NCBI GenBank assembly: GCA_047632595.1 | Contig: JBLIDK010000018.1 | Span: 1 to 40,267, forward strand | Length of the DNA stretch: 40,267 nt | Origin: JBLIDK01 sp047632595 | Lineage (GTDB): Bacteria > Bacteroidota > Bacteroidia > Sphingobacteriales > Sphingobacteriaceae | Reading direction: 5' to 3' | Shown here: piece by piece, positions 31,184-40,267 of the stretch | How the letters are laid out: the number at the start of each line of letters is the position of its first letter | How positions within the stretch are numbered: the first letter of the stretch is position 1 | The notes under the pieces: generated by a model | Database searches by the model: none | The model's input: only the letters and a program-made list of their open reading frames with translations | What the model was told of the DNA's origin: nothing | Program-made: the position numbers and the translations under genes

Positions 31184-33805
31184 ATGAATATCGAGAAATT
31201 AACCATAAAGACACAACAAGCTTTACAAAAAGCACAAGAGATTGCTTTTGGATATTCTCATCAAAGCATTGACACTTTACATTTATTAAAGGCAATGCTT
31301 AGCGAAGATGAATCCAGCCTTGGATTTTTATTCAAAAAACTAAGCGTAAATATCACCAACCTTAACTTGGTAATTGATAAAAAGCTTGACACTTTGCCAA
31401 AAGTTGAAGGTGGAAATCAATATTTCGGTCAAGATGCCGAAAAGGTGATGCAAAATGCTCTTAAAAACTCTACAAACAAAAAAGATGAATTTGTAAGTCT
31501 AGAGCACTTGCTTTTATCACTACTTCAAACACAATGTGAAGCTTCTACCCTATTAAAAGACGCTGGAGTAACTGAAAAGAATTTAATAGCTGCAGTAGCT
31601 GAGCTTAGACAAGGCTCAAAAGTAACTGATAAAGATGCTGAAGCAAAGTATCAAGCGTTAGAGAAATATGCTATTAATTTAAATGAATTAGCAAAAATTG
31701 GCAAGCTAGACCCTGTAATTGGTAGAGATGAAGAAATTAGAAGGGTTATTCAAATTTTATCAAGAAGAACCAAAAACAACCCAATTTTAGTTGGAGAACC
31801 AGGTGTTGGTAAAACCGCTATTGCTGAAGGAATTGCTCATAGAATTGTAAACGAAAGTGTTCCAGAAAACCTGAAACAAAAAACGGTTTACTCATTAGAT
31901 ATGGGTTCTTTAATTGCTGGTGCAAAATACAAAGGTGAATTCGAAGACCGATTAAAAGCTGTAGTTAAGGAAGTTTCGAATAGCGACGGGCAAATTATCT
32001 TATTTATTGACGAAATACACACCTTAGTAGGTGCTGGAGGTGGCGAAGGCGCCGTGGATGCTGCAAACATCTTAAAACCAGCATTAGCTCGCGGGGACTT
32101 GCGTGCCGTTGGCGCAACAACATTAAATGAATATCAAAAATATTTTGAAAAAGATAAGGCACTTGAGCGTCGGTTTCAAAAAGTATTAATTGATGAACCT
32201 AAAACTGAAGATGCAATTTCTATTTTACGTGGATTAAAAGAGCGTTATGAAACCCATCATAAGGTTTTAATTAAAGATGAAGCTATTATTGCTGCTGTAG
32301 AATTATCTCAACGGTACATTACCGACCGTTTTCTTCCAGATAAAGCAATTGACTTAATGGATGAAGCAGGGGCTAAACTTCGTATGGAACTAAATTCTGT
32401 TCCAGAAGAATTGGATGAGTTAGAACGTAAAATAACTCAGTTAGAAATTGAACGTGAAGCGATTAAACGAGAAAAAGATTCTAAAAAAGAACTGAAATTA
32501 AAAGAGCAAATCGCTAATCTTTCAGAAAAACGAGATGCATTTAGATCTAAATGGGAAGAAGAGAAAGAATTGGTAGATTCTCAACAAACAACCTTACAAG
32601 AAATCGAAAATTACAAGCTAGAAGCCGAACAAGCTGAACGAGCAGGCAATTACGAGCGAGTAGCTGAGTTACGCTACGGGTTAATTAAAGAAGCAGAGGT
32701 GAAATCTGATAAGATTAAACAAAAATTGGCTGCCAAAGCCGGTAATACAAGATTTTTGAAAGAAGAAGTTACTGCAGATGATATAGCAGATGTAGTAAGC
32801 AGATGGACAGGAATTCCAGTTTCTAAAATGTTAGAAGGTGAAAAATCGAAGCTTTTACGACTTGAAGATGAGTTACACAAAAGAGTAGTAGGTCAAGACC
32901 AAGCTATTACCGCAATTTCTGATGCAATTCGTAGAAACAGAGCAGGTTTATCAGACGCTAAAAAGCCAATTGGCTCCTTTATTTTCTTAGGAACAACAGG
33001 GGTTGGAAAAACTGAGTTAGCCAAAACCATTGCTACATTTTTATTTAGTGATGAAAATGCAATGACAAGAATTGATATGAGTGAATATCAAGAACGCCAC
33101 TCTGTGTCTCGACTTATTGGAGCGCCTCCGGGATATATAGGGTATGATGAAGGTGGACAACTTACCGAAGCCGTAAGACGAAGACCTTATTCAGTTGTAT
33201 TATTCGATGAAATTGAAAAAGCTCACCCAGATGTATTTAATACACTTTTACAAGTGTTAGATGATGGCCGATTAACCGACAATAAAGGGCGAAATGTTGA
33301 CTTTAAGAACACTATTCTTATAATGACTAGTAATATTGGTGCAAATGTGATACAAGATAATTTAGAAAAGTTATCGGATTCAAACCGAGAAGAAATTCTT
33401 GCAAAAACCCAAACTCAAGTGTTTGAAATTTTGAAAAAGAGTTTAAAACCTGAGTTTATAAACCGTGTAGATGAAATTATAATGTTCACCCCATTAACTC
33501 GAAAAGAAGTTCTTGATGTCGTGAAAATTCAATTTCAGCAACTTCAATCTCAACTTGCAAAGCAAAATATTACCGTAAATGCCACTGACAAAGCATTAGA
33601 TTGGATTGCTCAGTTAGGGTATGATCCTCAATATGGTGCTCGCCCAATTAAAAGAGTTTTACAGAAAAGCATTGTAAATGAGCTTTCAAAGCAAATAATT
33701 GCCGGTACAATTCAAATAAATTCAGCTATCGAAATTGATTTAAATAAAAATGAGTTTGTGTTTCATAATAATTTGGCACTTAAACATGCTCAAAAATTGA
33801 ACTAA
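31184..33805 (+). CDS. clpB: ATP-dependent chaperone ClpB
   Basis: Hexameric disaggregase that pulls aggregated proteins apart with DnaK. 873 residues, full length. N domain about 1-145 (MNIEKLTIKTQQALQ ...), first ATPase with Walker A GEPGVGKT (204-211) and Walker B IILFIDEIHTLVGAGG, a long middle coiled coil of about 120 residues (RKITQLEIEREAIKREKDSKKEL outline, 410-540), and the second ATPase with GTTGVGKT (603-610), VVLFDEIEKAHPDVF. The middle domain separates it from ClpA/ClpC, and it lacks the IGF/ClpP-binding tripeptide, so it is a chaperone rather than a protease partner. Monocistronic, own promoter, followed 67 bp later by an M4 protease gene. Confidence 0.97.
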   Translation: MNIEKLTIKTQQALQKAQEIAFGYSHQSIDTLHLLKAMLSEDESSLGFLFKKLSVNITNLNLVIDKKLDTLPKVEGGNQYFGQDAEKVMQNALKNSTNKKDEFVSLEHLLLSLLQTQCEASTLLKDAGVTEKNLIAAVAELRQGSKVTDKDAEAKYQALEKYAINLNELAKIGKLDPVIGRDEEIRRVIQILSRRTKNNPILVGEPGVGKTAIAEGIAHRIVNESVPENLKQKTVYSLDMGSLIAGAKYKGEFEDRLKAVVKEVSNSDGQIILFIDEIHTLVGAGGGEGAVDAANILKPALARGDLRAVGATTLNEYQKYFEKDKALERRFQKVLIDEPKTEDAISILRGLKERYETHHKVLIKDEAIIAAVELSQRYITDRFLPDKAIDLMDEAGAKLRMELNSVPEELDELERKITQLEIEREAIKREKDSKKELKLKEQIANLSEKRDAFRSKWEEEKELVDSQQTTLQEIENYKLEAEQAERAGNYERVAELRYGLIKEAEVKSDKIKQKLAAKAGNTRFLKEEVTADDIADVVSRWTGIPVSKMLEGEKSKLLRLEDELHKRVVGQDQAITAISDAIRRNRAGLSDAKKPIGSFIFLGTTGVGKTELAKTIATFLFSDENAMTRIDMSEYQERHSVSRLIGAPPGYIGYDEGGQLTEAVRRRPYSVVLFDEIEKAHPDVFNTLLQVLDDGRLTDNKGRNVDFKNTILIMTSNIGANVIQDNLEKLSDSNREEILAKTQTQVFEILKKSLKPEFINRVDEIIMFTPLTRKEVLDVVKIQFQQLQSQLAKQNITVNATDKALDWIAQLGYDPQYGARPIKRVLQKSIVNELSKQIIAGTIQINSAIEIDLNKNEFVFHNNLALKHAQKLN

Positions 33806-33872
33806 TAGCTGTCTCAAAATTTTTCTACCAGTTGATTTAATTGTATCTTGGATGTTCTTATAAATTAACTTT

Positions 33873-36488
33873 ATGAAAATTTTTACCCTTGCCATTTCTT
33901 GCCTATTATTGAGCTTTTTTGCTTATTCACAAGAATCAGCAACACTGATAAAGTCTCAAAAAGCTAACCGAACTTTAAAGATATATAAACCAGCCAGTGA
34001 GGTTGTTTTGTCTTTATCGGAGGTTAAAGAATGGACTAATCTTTTATCTGATGGGAAATGGATTCAAAAAGAAGAGTTTGTTGATGATTTGGGTATAACT
34101 AACTTTATTTATGAGCAACAACACAATCATGTACCTGTTTTTGGATCTAGATATATAGTTCGATTAAAAAACAATCAAGTGCATAACATCACAGGTAATG
34201 GTTTTGAAAACATTTCTGTTAATAATAGCATTGTTATTAGTGATTTAGATGCAACTACAAGTGCCAAGTTTAATGTAAATTCAGAATTGTACGCTTGGCA
34301 AAGCTCTTCCTTTATTAAATCTATTGGAGCAGAAAAGTCAGCAACTTTAGTTCCTAACCCGAAACTTGTAATCATTCCATTAAATGATGGAAAGGAATTT
34401 AAGTATGCATATAAATTGAATATTTTCTCTCTTGAGCCAATGGAACATTGGAACATGTTTATTGATGCTGAAACTGGAGAAATAATTACAAAATATAACT
34501 TAATTCATACCCAAGAAGGAACTGCCCAAACTAAATACAGTGGAACCAGAACAATAACAACAGAAGTTCAATCAAATACATTTTTTCGTTTACGTGACAG
34601 TACAAGAGGTAAAGGAATTCACGTTTGGAATGCTAATGAAAACTTCAATAATAACAACTTAACTGAATTTGAGGACGATGATAATGATTGGAACAATGTA
34701 AATGCTAATCAAGATGAAGTTGCTACTGATGCTTTTTGGGCAATGGAAGAATTTTATGATATGCTGAACGACACTTTTAATAGAAACAGTATTGATAACA
34801 ATGGTGAAGAATTAATTGGATTTGTTCACTTTGGATCGAATTATAGTAATGCAAGCTGGAATGGTTTTAACATCAGTCTTGGTGACGGTGGAAATGGAAC
34901 AAGTCCTTATACATCAGTAGATGTAATAGGACACGAATTAACACATGGATTAACTCATAGGACTTCAAATTTAATCTACCAAAGAGAAAGCGGTGGTTTA
35001 AACGAGGCATTTAGCGATATTATGGGGCAAGCTTTGGAGTATTATGCAAAACCGGAAGACTTTAACTGGAAAATGGGTAATGAATTTGAAGATGATAATT
35101 CAGGTATTAGAGATATGGAAAATCCTAAAGACCATTTTCAGCCAGATACTTACGAAGGAGAATTTTGGATCACGGCTGATGAATCATGCCAGCCTAGTCA
35201 ACAAAATGACCGATGTGGTGTGCATATTAATAGTGGTGTTGCTAATTATTGGTATTACCTACTTTGTGAAGGTGGAACCGGTATTAATGACAATGAGGAC
35301 AACTATCAAGTTGATAGCATTGGTTTAGTCAAAGCAACTCAAGTAGCTTATAGAACATTTACAAATTATTTAAGTGAGTTTGATGGGTATCATGAAACTG
35401 TTCAGTTTAGTTTACAAGCATGTATCGATATTTTCGGTAAAGACTCACCTGAGTACATTGCAATTCAAAATGCTTGGCATGCGGTTGGTTTAGGAAATCG
35501 TTATGGGGCTACACCAAATGCAAAATTAGATTTTAATGAGCGTTCATTTTGCGTTTTACCATCAACCTTTACTGTTCAAAATAAAACTATTGGTGCAGAT
35601 TCAAGTTATTGGGATTTTGGAGCTGGTGAAGGACTTTTACTAAATAATGATTCAGAAATAAATTACCAATACGAAAATACTGGCACTTATACAATTACCT
35701 TAGTAGCATGTAATTCAATTGGTTGTGACACATTGTTAAAGAATAATTTTGTAAGTATTGGAAATGTGAACGTAAAAGAGGCAACTTGCATCCCACAAAC
35801 AGGTTTTGACCACCCTACTACTGGAATTTATAATGTTCAATTTGGTCAAATAAACAATAGTTCTGGTGCGGCAGTCTCAGAGGGTTATGTTGATTTTAGT
35901 TGTGTTTCTACCAGAATTAATCCGGATTTGCAAGTGCCAATTACTATAATAACAGACAGTAATTCATCAGTTTACGTTCGTGTTTGGATCGACATCAATA
36001 ACAATCAACTGTTTGAATCCCATGAACTTTTGTTTAGCTCAGATGATAAAAAATTGACTCACTCAGGCTTCATTTTAATCCCAAGCGATTCAGTTATTAC
36101 CGATAGCTTTCTAAGAATGAGAGTGGCATCAGCCTTTAGTTTTGGAAATAATAATCCAAATGATGCATGTAGAAACATAAATCGTGGTCAAGCTGAAGAT
36201 TACAGTGTTGGTATTGGTTTTCCAGCATCCATAAACAATAACAATTCAACTGTTTCTGTAGTAAAACTATTTCCAAATCCAGCAAAAAACAATATTACTA
36301 TTCAGGTTAAAAATCAATATTCATATAGCTTGAGAGTATTTAATATTTTAGGCGATTTAGTTCATTCCTCGGATAATTTTAAAGGAAGTCAAACTTTAAA
36401 TACTCAAGAATTTACTCCAGGTTTCTATTCCATTCAACTTGTTAGCAAAAACCAACAAATAACTACTGCAAAATTTATAAAACAATAA
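33873..36488 (+). CDS. Secreted thermolysin-like M4 metallopeptidase with T9SS sorting domain
   Basis: 871 residues. Signal peptide 1-19 (FTLAISCLLLSFFAYS). Propeptide of the FTP type about 30-210. Catalytic M4 domain about 220-550: zinc motif H354-E355-L-T-H358 (in VIGHELTHGLTH), third ligand E378 in GGLNEAFSD, 24 residues on as in thermolysin, and the catalytic His H451 in HINSGVANYW. Then a PKD-like domain (FTVQNKTIGADSSYWDFG ... YTITLVACN, about 570-625), a GEVED-type region (about 640-780: YVRVWIDINNNQLFESHE, AEDYSV) and a type A T9SS sorting tail (about 797-871, KLFPNPAKNNITI ... GFYSIQLVS ... KFIKQ). Exported via T9SS; extracellular protein degradation is the likely role. Confidence 0.95.
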   Translation: MKIFTLAISCLLLSFFAYSQESATLIKSQKANRTLKIYKPASEVVLSLSEVKEWTNLLSDGKWIQKEEFVDDLGITNFIYEQQHNHVPVFGSRYIVRLKNNQVHNITGNGFENISVNNSIVISDLDATTSAKFNVNSELYAWQSSSFIKSIGAEKSATLVPNPKLVIIPLNDGKEFKYAYKLNIFSLEPMEHWNMFIDAETGEIITKYNLIHTQEGTAQTKYSGTRTITTEVQSNTFFRLRDSTRGKGIHVWNANENFNNNNLTEFEDDDNDWNNVNANQDEVATDAFWAMEEFYDMLNDTFNRNSIDNNGEELIGFVHFGSNYSNASWNGFNISLGDGGNGTSPYTSVDVIGHELTHGLTHRTSNLIYQRESGGLNEAFSDIMGQALEYYAKPEDFNWKMGNEFEDDNSGIRDMENPKDHFQPDTYEGEFWITADESCQPSQQNDRCGVHINSGVANYWYYLLCEGGTGINDNEDNYQVDSIGLVKATQVAYRTFTNYLSEFDGYHETVQFSLQACIDIFGKDSPEYIAIQNAWHAVGLGNRYGATPNAKLDFNERSFCVLPSTFTVQNKTIGADSSYWDFGAGEGLLLNNDSEINYQYENTGTYTITLVACNSIGCDTLLKNNFVSIGNVNVKEATCIPQTGFDHPTTGIYNVQFGQINNSSGAAVSEGYVDFSCVSTRINPDLQVPITIITDSNSSVYVRVWIDINNNQLFESHELLFSSDDKKLTHSGFILIPSDSVITDSFLRMRVASAFSFGNNNPNDACRNINRGQAEDYSVGIGFPASINNNNSTVSVVKLFPNPAKNNITIQVKNQYSYSLRVFNILGDLVHSSDNFKGSQTLNTQEFTPGFYSIQLVSKNQQITTAKFIKQ

Positions 36489-36572
36489 TTGGCCTAGCAC
36501 TTTCTATGGTAATTGTCTGACATAATTGCTGATTAGCAATGGCAATCGGCTTATTCGTCAGTTTATTTGCCG

Positions 36573-36593
36573 AATTGTCCAAAAATGACAATT
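36573..36593 (+). terminator. Weak hairpin after the M4 protease gene
   Basis: A perfect 7-bp stem (36573-36579 AATTGTC with 36587-36593 GACAATT) around a 7-nt loop, followed by AATTTAT rather than a clean T run. A smaller stem (ATTGCT/AGCAAT, 36525-36540) precedes it. It may end the M4 message, but is a poor terminator. Confidence 0.3.
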
Positions 36594-36670
36594 AATTTAT
36601 CTTTCTATATTTCAGCACGTTAGTTGATGTTTAGTAAAAACTATTTATAATAAACAGTTTTATTGATCGC

Positions 36671-36685
36671 TGGCACTACTCTTGA
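36671..36685 (+). promoter_or_regulatory. Sigma-54-like element before lon
   Basis: TGGCAC (36671-36676), 5 nt, TTGA (36682-36685): nearly the sigma-54 -24/-12 pattern TGGCAC-N5-TTGC, with the GG and the -12 pair at the correct spacing, but GC is GA. Transcription would begin about 36697, 18 nt before the lon ATG. No TAnnTTTG element is seen in this gap. Confidence 0.3.
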
Positions 36686-36714
36686 CATACTATAGGAAGT
36701 TTATAAACAACAAT

Positions 36715-39258
36715 ATGAGTAATTTTTTCAATGATATGGATGATTTCAATGTCCGCGAAGTAATAAACGACGACGCTGAAATTGTACCAATTATTCAAAG
36801 CGAAGAATCAGACGAAGAGGATAATAAAACAGAAATACCTGAAATTATTCCAATTCTGCCATTAAGAAACACCGTACTTTTCCCAGGTGTTATCATACCT
36901 ATTACCGTAGGTCGAGATAAATCGATTCAACTAATAAAAGATGCTCATAAAGCAAAGTCAGTAATTGGCGTTATTTCTCAGAAAAATGCTGAGTTGGATA
37001 ATCCAGAGGCTGAAGACTTAAACTCAATAGGTACTGTAGCTAAAATCGTTAAACTATTAAAACTTCCTGGCGGAAATAATACCGTAATAATCCAAGGTGT
37101 AAAGCGGTTTGAGTTGCTAGAGGTTGTTCAAACCGAGCCCTATATAAAGGCAAAAGTTAAGCAATTCGCCACCCAACGTGAAACCAACGGCGACAAAGAA
37201 TTTGAAGCATTAATTGGAAGTTTAAAAGACTTAGCAACAAGAATAATAACCCTTTCACCGTCTATTCCAAGCGAAGCAGGTATTGCAATTAAAAATATTG
37301 AAAACAGTGGATTCTTAGTGAACTTTATCTCGAGCAATATGAATGCTGGTGTTAAAGAAAAACAAGCCATGCTTGAAGAAGCTGATTTGAAAAAACGTGC
37401 TACTTTAGTATTGAATCAACTTTCGCATGAATTGCAAATGTTGGAATTGAAAAATCAAATTCAAACCAAGGTTAAAGTTGATTTAGACAAGCAGCAACGT
37501 GATTATTTCTTAAACCAACAGCTTAAAACCATTCAAGAAGAACTTGGACAAGATGGTCCTGAAGTTGAGATTAAAGAATTAAGAGATAGAGGTGCCAAAA
37601 AGAAATGGCCTACTGAAGTAGCTGAAACATTCAATAAAGAACTGGATAAAATGCAACGCATGAATCCAGCTGCAGCTGAATATTCTGTAATAATGAACTA
37701 TGTGGAACTTTTATTAGAACTGCCATGGAACGTTTACACTAAAGACAATTTCGACCTTAAAAAAGCACGCAGAATTTTAGATCGAGACCATTATGGTTTA
37801 GGCAAGGTAAAAGAACGTATTTTGGAGTATTTGGCTGTAATAAAGCTGAAAAACGACATGAAAGCACCTATTTTATGTCTTGTTGGTGCTCCTGGAGTTG
37901 GTAAAACTTCCTTAGGAAAGTCGGTTGCAAGTGCCATTGGTAGAAAATATGTACGTATTGCCCTAGGTGGTGTTAAAGACGAGGCTGATGTAAGAGGTCA
38001 CCGTAAAACATACATTGGTGCAATGCCAGGCCGTATTATCCAATCTCTTAAAAAAGCAAAAACATCTAATCCAGTTTTCGTTTTAGATGAGATTGATAAA
38101 ATTGGCAACGACTTTAGAGGCGACCCTGCTTCTGCCCTTCTAGAAGTTTTAGATCCAGAACAAAACACTGCTTTTGGCGATCACTACATTGAGGTTGATT
38201 ACGATTTATCCAAAGTGTTATTCATTGCAACAGCGAACTCGTTAAATACCATTCATCCCGCTTTACGCGATAGAATGGAGATTATTGAGATGAGTGGTTA
38301 TACTATTGAAGAAAAAGTTGAAATCGCTAAAAAGCACTTGATCCCTAAGCAAAAGGAAAATCATGGTGTTGAAAAAGTAGGTTTAAGCTTTTCTAAACAA
38401 GTAATCGAAAAAATAATTGAAGATTACACTCGCGAGTCTGGTGTTCGTAACCTAGAGCAAAAAATTGCTTCAGTTGTCCGAAATTTTGCCAAGCAAGTGG
38501 CAATGGAGGAAGAATTTGAAAAGAAAATCAGTCCTGATGCTGTTGCCAAAATTTTAGGTGCTCCTCGTTTCGACAAGGATATGTACCAAGATTTGGAACA
38601 AGCTGGTGTGGTTACAGGTCTTGCATGGACTTCAGTTGGTGGAGATATATTATATATCGAAAGCATTCTAAGCCCAGGAAATGGAAGACTTCATTTAACT
38701 GGAAACCTTGGAGATGTGATGAAAGAATCGGCAAACATTGCCTACACTTTCTTAAAAGCAAATGCTAAGAAATTCGGAATAGACAACAAACATTTCCATA
38801 ACTGGGATATTCATATTCACGTTCCTGCGGGAGCTGTTCCAAAAGATGGGCCTTCGGCTGGAATCACCATGTTAACTGCCTTAGCTTCGTTATTAACGCA
38901 GCGTAAGGTGAAAGGAAACATTGCAATGACTGGTGAAATAACTCTTAGAGGTAAGGTTTTACCAGTAGGCGGTATTAAAGAGAAAATCTTAGCTGCTAAA
39001 CGAGCAGGAATTAAAGAGATTATTTTAAGTTCTAGAAATAAAAATGATGTTGAAGAAATTAACAACACCTACATTAAGGATTTGAAATTTCACTATGTTG
39101 ATGATATGATCGATGTTGTTACAATAGCATTAAAGAAACAACAAGTATTGAATGCGGTTGATTTAAATAGACCAAATTCACCGGATTCAAGCACCGGAAT
39201 AGGATATAGATCAAAGACTTCTACTTCTCAAAAACCGGGGTTTACACCACCAAACTAA
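36715..39258 (+). CDS. lon: ATP-dependent protease Lon
   Basis: 847 residues from the ATG at 36715; a TTG at 36682 is inside the promoter-like element and is not used. LonA: N-terminal substrate domain opening PILPLRNTVLFPGVIIPI (about 48-65), AAA+ with Walker A GAPGVGKT (391-398) and Walker B PVFVLDEIDKIG, then the serine-lysine protease domain with S714 in PKDGPSAG and K757 in VGGIKEKILAAK, the right 43-residue spacing. A short acidic leader (NFFNDMDDFNVREVINDD) precedes the N domain. The last 35 residues (NRPNSPDSSTGIGYRSKTST ...) are low complexity and outside the fold. Degrades misfolded and regulatory proteins. A strong terminator follows. Confidence 0.97.
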   Translation: MSNFFNDMDDFNVREVINDDAEIVPIIQSEESDEEDNKTEIPEIIPILPLRNTVLFPGVIIPITVGRDKSIQLIKDAHKAKSVIGVISQKNAELDNPEAEDLNSIGTVAKIVKLLKLPGGNNTVIIQGVKRFELLEVVQTEPYIKAKVKQFATQRETNGDKEFEALIGSLKDLATRIITLSPSIPSEAGIAIKNIENSGFLVNFISSNMNAGVKEKQAMLEEADLKKRATLVLNQLSHELQMLELKNQIQTKVKVDLDKQQRDYFLNQQLKTIQEELGQDGPEVEIKELRDRGAKKKWPTEVAETFNKELDKMQRMNPAAAEYSVIMNYVELLLELPWNVYTKDNFDLKKARRILDRDHYGLGKVKERILEYLAVIKLKNDMKAPILCLVGAPGVGKTSLGKSVASAIGRKYVRIALGGVKDEADVRGHRKTYIGAMPGRIIQSLKKAKTSNPVFVLDEIDKIGNDFRGDPASALLEVLDPEQNTAFGDHYIEVDYDLSKVLFIATANSLNTIHPALRDRMEIIEMSGYTIEEKVEIAKKHLIPKQKENHGVEKVGLSFSKQVIEKIIEDYTRESGVRNLEQKIASVVRNFAKQVAMEEEFEKKISPDAVAKILGAPRFDKDMYQDLEQAGVVTGLAWTSVGGDILYIESILSPGNGRLHLTGNLGDVMKESANIAYTFLKANAKKFGIDNKHFHNWDIHIHVPAGAVPKDGPSAGITMLTALASLLTQRKVKGNIAMTGEITLRGKVLPVGGIKEKILAAKRAGIKEIILSSRNKNDVEEINNTYIKDLKFHYVDDMIDVVTIALKKQQVLNAVDLNRPNSPDSSTGIGYRSKTSTSQKPGFTPPN

Positions 39259-39278
39259 TTAAACAAAACAAATGAATG

Positions 39279-39308
39279 AGGTTCAAGTGAAAACTTGGAC
39301 CTTTTTTT
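39279..39308 (+). terminator. Terminator of lon
   Basis: 10-bp stem with one G-U pair (39279-39288 with 39293-39302), a GAAA tetraloop and seven T (39302-39308). It lies 20 bp after the lon stop codon. Confidence 0.85.
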
Positions 39309-39312
39309 ATGG

Positions 39313-39753
39313 CTAAATACTGCTTTTTATATCCACTAAAAACTGACGTAGATTCTTTAAAGTGTTAACTGCTTCAATTTTACGTCCTACAGCTGTGTCT
39401 TGAGTTGAAAATTGAATGTCGAAAAAGTTAAATACTCGATTAACATTTAATGTACTTCTATCTGTTTTTGATTGATTTAAATGAGAAGCAATTTGGATGA
39501 TATCACTAGAATTAGCAAATGCCGTATCAGCGGTTTTATATCCTCTAAATTTTGAAATCCGTCCTATTTTCATGGACTTATCAAGTAAAAAACCTGATGT
39601 GACTTCCTACACATCTAAAGAATCAAAAAGATACTCGTATTTTTGTTCTAAGGTATTAATAGAGCTATCAAATTGCAACTCCATCTGAGCATGAAGCTGT
39701 GCATAAAATAGACAAATAATTAGGAATGAGGTGGAAGTTTTAAAAAAGTTCAT
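39313..39753 (-). pseudogene. Truncated and interrupted gene for an exported Bacteroidota protein
   Basis: On the minus strand, from the ATG at 39753 the reading frame gives an N-terminal signal sequence MNFFKTSTSFLIICLFYAQL then HAQMELQFDSSINTLEQKYE and on to DSLDV, where a TAG at 39609-39607 stops it. The same frame continues immediately with EVTSGFLLDKSMKIGRISKF, a segment like those found in secreted T9SS proteins of Bacteroidota (a (T/S)GxLxDK motif). It ends at 39313, so it is a fossil with one nonsense codon and probably a missing 3' part; an intact relative would be several hundred residues longer. The break is a single base away from sense (e.g. TCG or TTG), so a base call error is possible. 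It begins 26 bp after the lipoprotein gene at 39780, on the same strand. Confidence 0.6.
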
Positions 39754-39779
39754 AGGATTTAATTAAAGTTCAAAGTTCT

Positions 39780-40267
39780 TTAAGGACAGTATTCATATTT
39801 GATATCAAAGCGACCGTCTGTGATAGTAATAGTATCACATTCTTCACGCCCACTGACCCATTTAAAAGCAAAGGTTCCTGAAACAATACATTGATCGGTA
39901 TCAAATCGAGTAAAGTTCACATAGCCTGATAAAAATTTTCTTTTTAAATCATTATTCGACTTAGAATTACAATCGCTATTTCTTGAACTAACAACAATTG
40001 TATCCTTCACAAGGGAATAATTACTTTTATTTATATCAGATATTGAAAACCCTGCACTTCTGTAAACTTCTCCACGCCTATCTACAATTCCTAATCCGAA
40101 ATATCCAGCACGATACCCCACTACCAAAGGATCCGGAAAAAAAGGTTTGCCTTTTGGAACAAGCACTTCTCCATTAAAAATGCAGCCTGCGGTATTAAGG
40201 CCTTCAGTGGTGGCTTCTGGCAATTGGCTTAGAAGACTATCGTCTTTGTCTTTTCTGCACGCTGATA
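39780..40267 (-). CDS. Lipoprotein, partial at the right edge (DUF6252-like)
   Basis: The frame is open to the window end, so the start lies outside. In the cut part the peptide SACRKDKDDSLLSQLPEATTEG shows a lipobox-like SAC, so this is a lipoprotein whose signal peptide begins beyond 40267. After it comes NTAGCIFNGEVLVPKGKPFF, the pattern of a Bacteroidota lipoprotein family annotated as DUF6252 (NTxGCxxNGxVxVPKG), then mostly beta-strand sequence ending YEYCP. Two Cys near the C-terminus (EECDT and EYC) may pair. The inner ATG-like start at 40223 is a TTG and would cut the conserved start of the family. Function unknown. Confidence 0.75.
   Translation of the reverse strand, partial: SACRKDKDDSLLSQLPEATTEGLNTAGCIFNGEVLVPKGKPFFPDPLVVGYRAGYFGLGIVDRRGEVYRSAGFSISDINKSNYSLVKDTIVVSSRNSDCNSKSNNDLKRKFLSGYVNFTRFDTDQCIVSGTFAFKWVSGREECDTITITDGRFDIKYEYCP

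Noticed and set aside
1..40267. CRISPR array, prophage, integron, transposase or toxin-antitoxin pair
   Set aside because: I looked for regularly spaced repeats, phage-type genes, transposase motifs and small divergent gene pairs; none was found. The only repeats with copies are the 90-bp pair, the tRNA tail and short operator-like sites.

Overview
The window is AT-rich and reads as a chromosomal segment of a Bacteroidota bacterium, most likely order Flavobacteriales and close to marine Crocinitomicaceae/Cryomorphaceae-type lineages (the rank below phylum is inference). Evidence: two very large exported proteins with the gliding-motility-associated C-terminal domain, a thermolysin with a type A T9SS sorting tail, GldC, Bacteroidota-restricted families (DUF3822, DUF4870/DUF4389, choice-of-anchor L), a short epsilon subunit of ATP synthase encoded beside atpD only, and repeated matches to the Bacteroidota promoter (TTG, about 18-21 nt, TAnnTTTG).

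Layout. 1-1043: remnant of a histidine kinase, then a membrane-anchored M15 peptidase. 1156-4510: a minus-strand NAD(P)-binding oxidoreductase, then a two-gene unit (exported HExxH metalloprotease and a small lipoprotein) sitting between two nearly identical 90-bp direct repeats. 4531-7684: atpDC and an acyl-lipid desaturase, each with a hairpin terminator. 7685-8454: tRNA-Lys(UUU) with promoter and terminator, plus a second copy of the tRNA tail with its own hairpin. 8455-10670: operon of a pseudopilin-like membrane protein, DUF3822, rsmD and coaD. 10745-13357: large T9SS surface protein. 13412-15692: gldC divergent from a SPOR protein and pyrC. 15750-16378: a decayed glycosyltransferase and a strongly folded element. 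16450-20179: large T9SS surface protein, riboflavin synthase and a DinB protein on the minus strand. 20317-25153: two small membrane proteins, a histidine kinase and response regulator, an ECF sigma factor, a putative anti-sigma protein and an outer-membrane barrel, all co-directional. 25211-29296: ABC exporter and MATE pump behind two palindromic operator-like sites, then an MscS channel. 29293-31079: Nudix hydrolase (minus), pyrE and an SRPBCC protein. 31184-39258: clpB, secreted M4 protease, lon. 39313-40267: a T9SS-type gene broken by a stop codon and a lipoprotein cut by the window end.

How the genes fit together. Most of the window is housekeeping: ATP synthesis, CoA and riboflavin synthesis, two pyrimidine steps (pyrC, pyrE), rRNA modification and protein quality control (ClpB, Lon). 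The accessory character is in the envelope: T9SS cargo, an envelope-type regulatory cluster (two-component system plus ECF sigma), efflux pumps and a mechanosensitive channel. I see no phage, CRISPR array, transposase or recognisable defence system. The items most worth a second look are the repeat-bounded metalloprotease/lipoprotein module, the duplicated tRNA tail with terminator, the paired palindromes in front of the efflux operon, the two-component/ECF cluster, and three gene fossils (97-291, 15750-16209, 39313-39753).
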